From positions 1-6,657 of the forward strand of contig JAFVZE010000249.1 in assembly GCA_017508315.1 (NCBI GenBank): DNA of 6,657 bases. The letters are read 5' to 3'. Of this stretch, positions 6,075 to 6,657 are shown one piece after another. This DNA is from Kiritimatiellia bacterium. GTDB taxonomy: Bacteria; Verrucomicrobiota; Kiritimatiellia; RFP12; UBA1067. Every line of letters begins with the position of its first letter. The first letter of the stretch is position 1. A program made the position numbers and the translations under genes. Under the pieces are notes generated by a model, which was given only the letters and a program-made list of their open reading frames with translations, ran no database searches and was not told the origin of the DNA.

Positions 6075-6425
6075 TCACCTGCGGCCGCCCTTTTCCGAAT
6101 TTCCGCGACACGCGAACAGTCCGAGCGCGAAGAGGTACGCGATGCACACACCGAGGGTGATGACTATGCCGACTGGCCCGAGCGCGAACTGGGCGAAGCC
6201 GAGGACCGCCGACACGATACCTCCGCCGACTATCGCCATAACCATCAGTGAAGATATCTCGTTGGCCTTCTCCGGAAAACGTCCGATAGCGAGTGCCATG
6301 CACATCCCGAAACTGTTCGCGGTGAGAAACGCCATGAACGCGACGACGGAAAGAAACGCCGCCGGCGACTGAACAACTGGGAACAACTGGGGATAGACCC
6401 CGAAAAGAATTGTAATTTCGCGCAT
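6075..6425 (-). pseudogene. C-terminal remnant of a FucP-like MFS sugar permease
   Basis: The open frame encodes 116 residues, but only about 20-116 look like a transporter: three hydrophobic segments (about 22-46, 59-80, 84-106) and the motif PEKANEISSLMVMAIVGGG (51-69). This matches the end of FucP-like major facilitator proteins, whose usual length is about 400-430 residues, so roughly the first three quarters are missing. The first 19 residues (MREITILFGVYPQLFPVVQ) are not membrane-like, and a TAA stop lies directly before the ATG (6428-6426). No Shine-Dalgarno of the operon type is evident. Transporter-like sequence stops close to a tandem 10-bp duplication (6371-6390) and a drop in GC content. 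A functional small membrane protein is possible but less likely than a truncated gene. It converges on the regulator with a 9-bp gap and may once have been a transporter linked to the locus. Confidence 0.68.
6371..6390. repeat. Tandem 10-bp duplication at a rearrangement junction
   Basis: GAACAACTGG occurs twice in immediate succession. Ten is not a multiple of three, so the duplication shifts frame: with one copy removed, the transporter-like frame would join the open frame that starts at 6486 on the minus strand (reading ...FRGLSPVV then QSPAAFLSVV). It is followed at 6389-6401 by a small inverted repeat (GGGG-ATAGA-CCCC), which shares its first two bases with the second copy. It coincides with the start of recognisable MFS sequence and with the GC shift. 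Confidence 0.75.
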
Positions 6426-6657
6426 TTACCGATTGATTTGTCAAATAGCATAATTCAGGTAATACATAAGATTTCATCCGCACCATAATCTAGAGAATCA
6501 GTCCAAACCATATTCTCATTCCGATTAATGGTGCTTGTATGTACTTTTTAAAGCATCCCTCACGAAGCATTTTCGCATCGCAGAAATCAAATCTCCCCAT
6601 TACTTCCGTCTTCCAACTCCAGCCAAAATCACACAATCCTTCCATCCCATAACACAC
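6426..6657. other. Low-GC stretch without a recognisable gene
   Basis: By base count this stretch is about 39% GC (91 of 232), against about 65% in a sampled 60-bp piece of the adjacent remnant. On the minus strand one frame is open from the right edge to a TAG at 6492-6490 (about 55 codons, rich in Met, Cys, Trp and Phe, including RFDFCDAKMLREGCFKKYIQ). This could be the end of a gene outside the window or chance. I see no tRNA, promoter pair or insertion-sequence gene. The stretch could be a foreign insertion, a decayed element or an assembly join. Confidence 0.5.
6480..6534. repeat. Two-tier inverted repeat (possible stem-loop)
   Basis: GCACCATAATC (6480-6490) pairs with GATTAATGGTGC (6523-6534), giving 11 pairs with a single bulged base. 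Inside it GAGAAT (6493-6498) pairs with ATTCTC (6512-6517), leaving a 13-nt loop. No U-run follows directly on either strand, so a standard rho-independent terminator is unlikely. The minus-strand stop codon TAG (6492-6490) lies at the stem's inner edge. It could be an element end, a decayed small repeat or a structured RNA; no known family was recognised. Confidence 0.5.

Noticed and set aside
6007..6486. A 159-codon minus-strand open frame overlapping the permease remnant
   Set aside because: Most of it is an Arg-rich frame-shifted shadow of the MFS-like frame; only its first 35 codons lie in otherwise unassigned DNA and they resemble nothing known.
6480..6534. The inverted repeat as an integron attC site or a rho-independent terminator
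   Set aside because: No RYYYAAC/GTTRRRY core sites are present at its ends, and no U-run follows the stem directly on either strand.

Overview
The window looks like chromosomal DNA of a moderately GC-rich member of the PVC group, most likely a Kiritimatiellota or Lentisphaerota bacterium of the gut or rumen type. This is an inference from gene content: tandem secreted SUMF1-fold proteins with an N-terminal beta-sandwich, a DUF4838-like secreted protein, a XylR-type (sugar-binding domain plus AraC) regulator and a FucP-like transporter remnant. There is no rRNA or universal marker gene to confirm it.

Layout. A minus-strand operon fills about 70% of the window. In order of transcription it holds a 95-residue secreted orphan protein (4693-4406), three secreted SUMF1/FGE-fold paralogues of 436, 435 and 441 residues (4387-3077, 3061-1754, 1741-416), and the 5' end of a DUF4838-like secreted protein that runs off the left edge (401-1). 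The gaps are only 12-18 nt, and the first four genes each have a good Shine-Dalgarno, so one transcript is likely. A 205-bp divergent intergenic region (4694-4898) separates the operon from a plus-strand XylR/AraC-type regulator (4899-6065). That region has a perfect TATAAT for the operon without a good -35, TGCA-type repeats 21 bp apart, and a -35/-10 pair for the regulator that ends so close to its ATG that a leaderless mRNA is predicted. Convergent with the regulator lies the C-terminal quarter of a FucP-like MFS permease (6075 to about 6370). It breaks off at a tandem 10-bp duplication, beyond which the sequence changes abruptly to about 39% GC with no recognisable gene (6391-6657).

How it may work together (inference). 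A regulator that senses a sugar-like ligand would switch on a set of exported proteins. All three SUMF1 proteins lack the cysteine pair needed for formylglycine generation, so they are more likely binding or scaffold proteins, or enzymes of unknown activity, than sulfatase activators. With the DUF4838-like protein they suggest a glycan-responsive cell-envelope locus. The most unusual features are the tandem array of cysteine-less SUMF1 paralogues with divergent C-terminal surfaces, led by a short secreted orphan, and the rearrangement junction at the right end.

No rRNA, tRNA, CRISPR array, complete insertion sequence or reverse transcriptase was seen.
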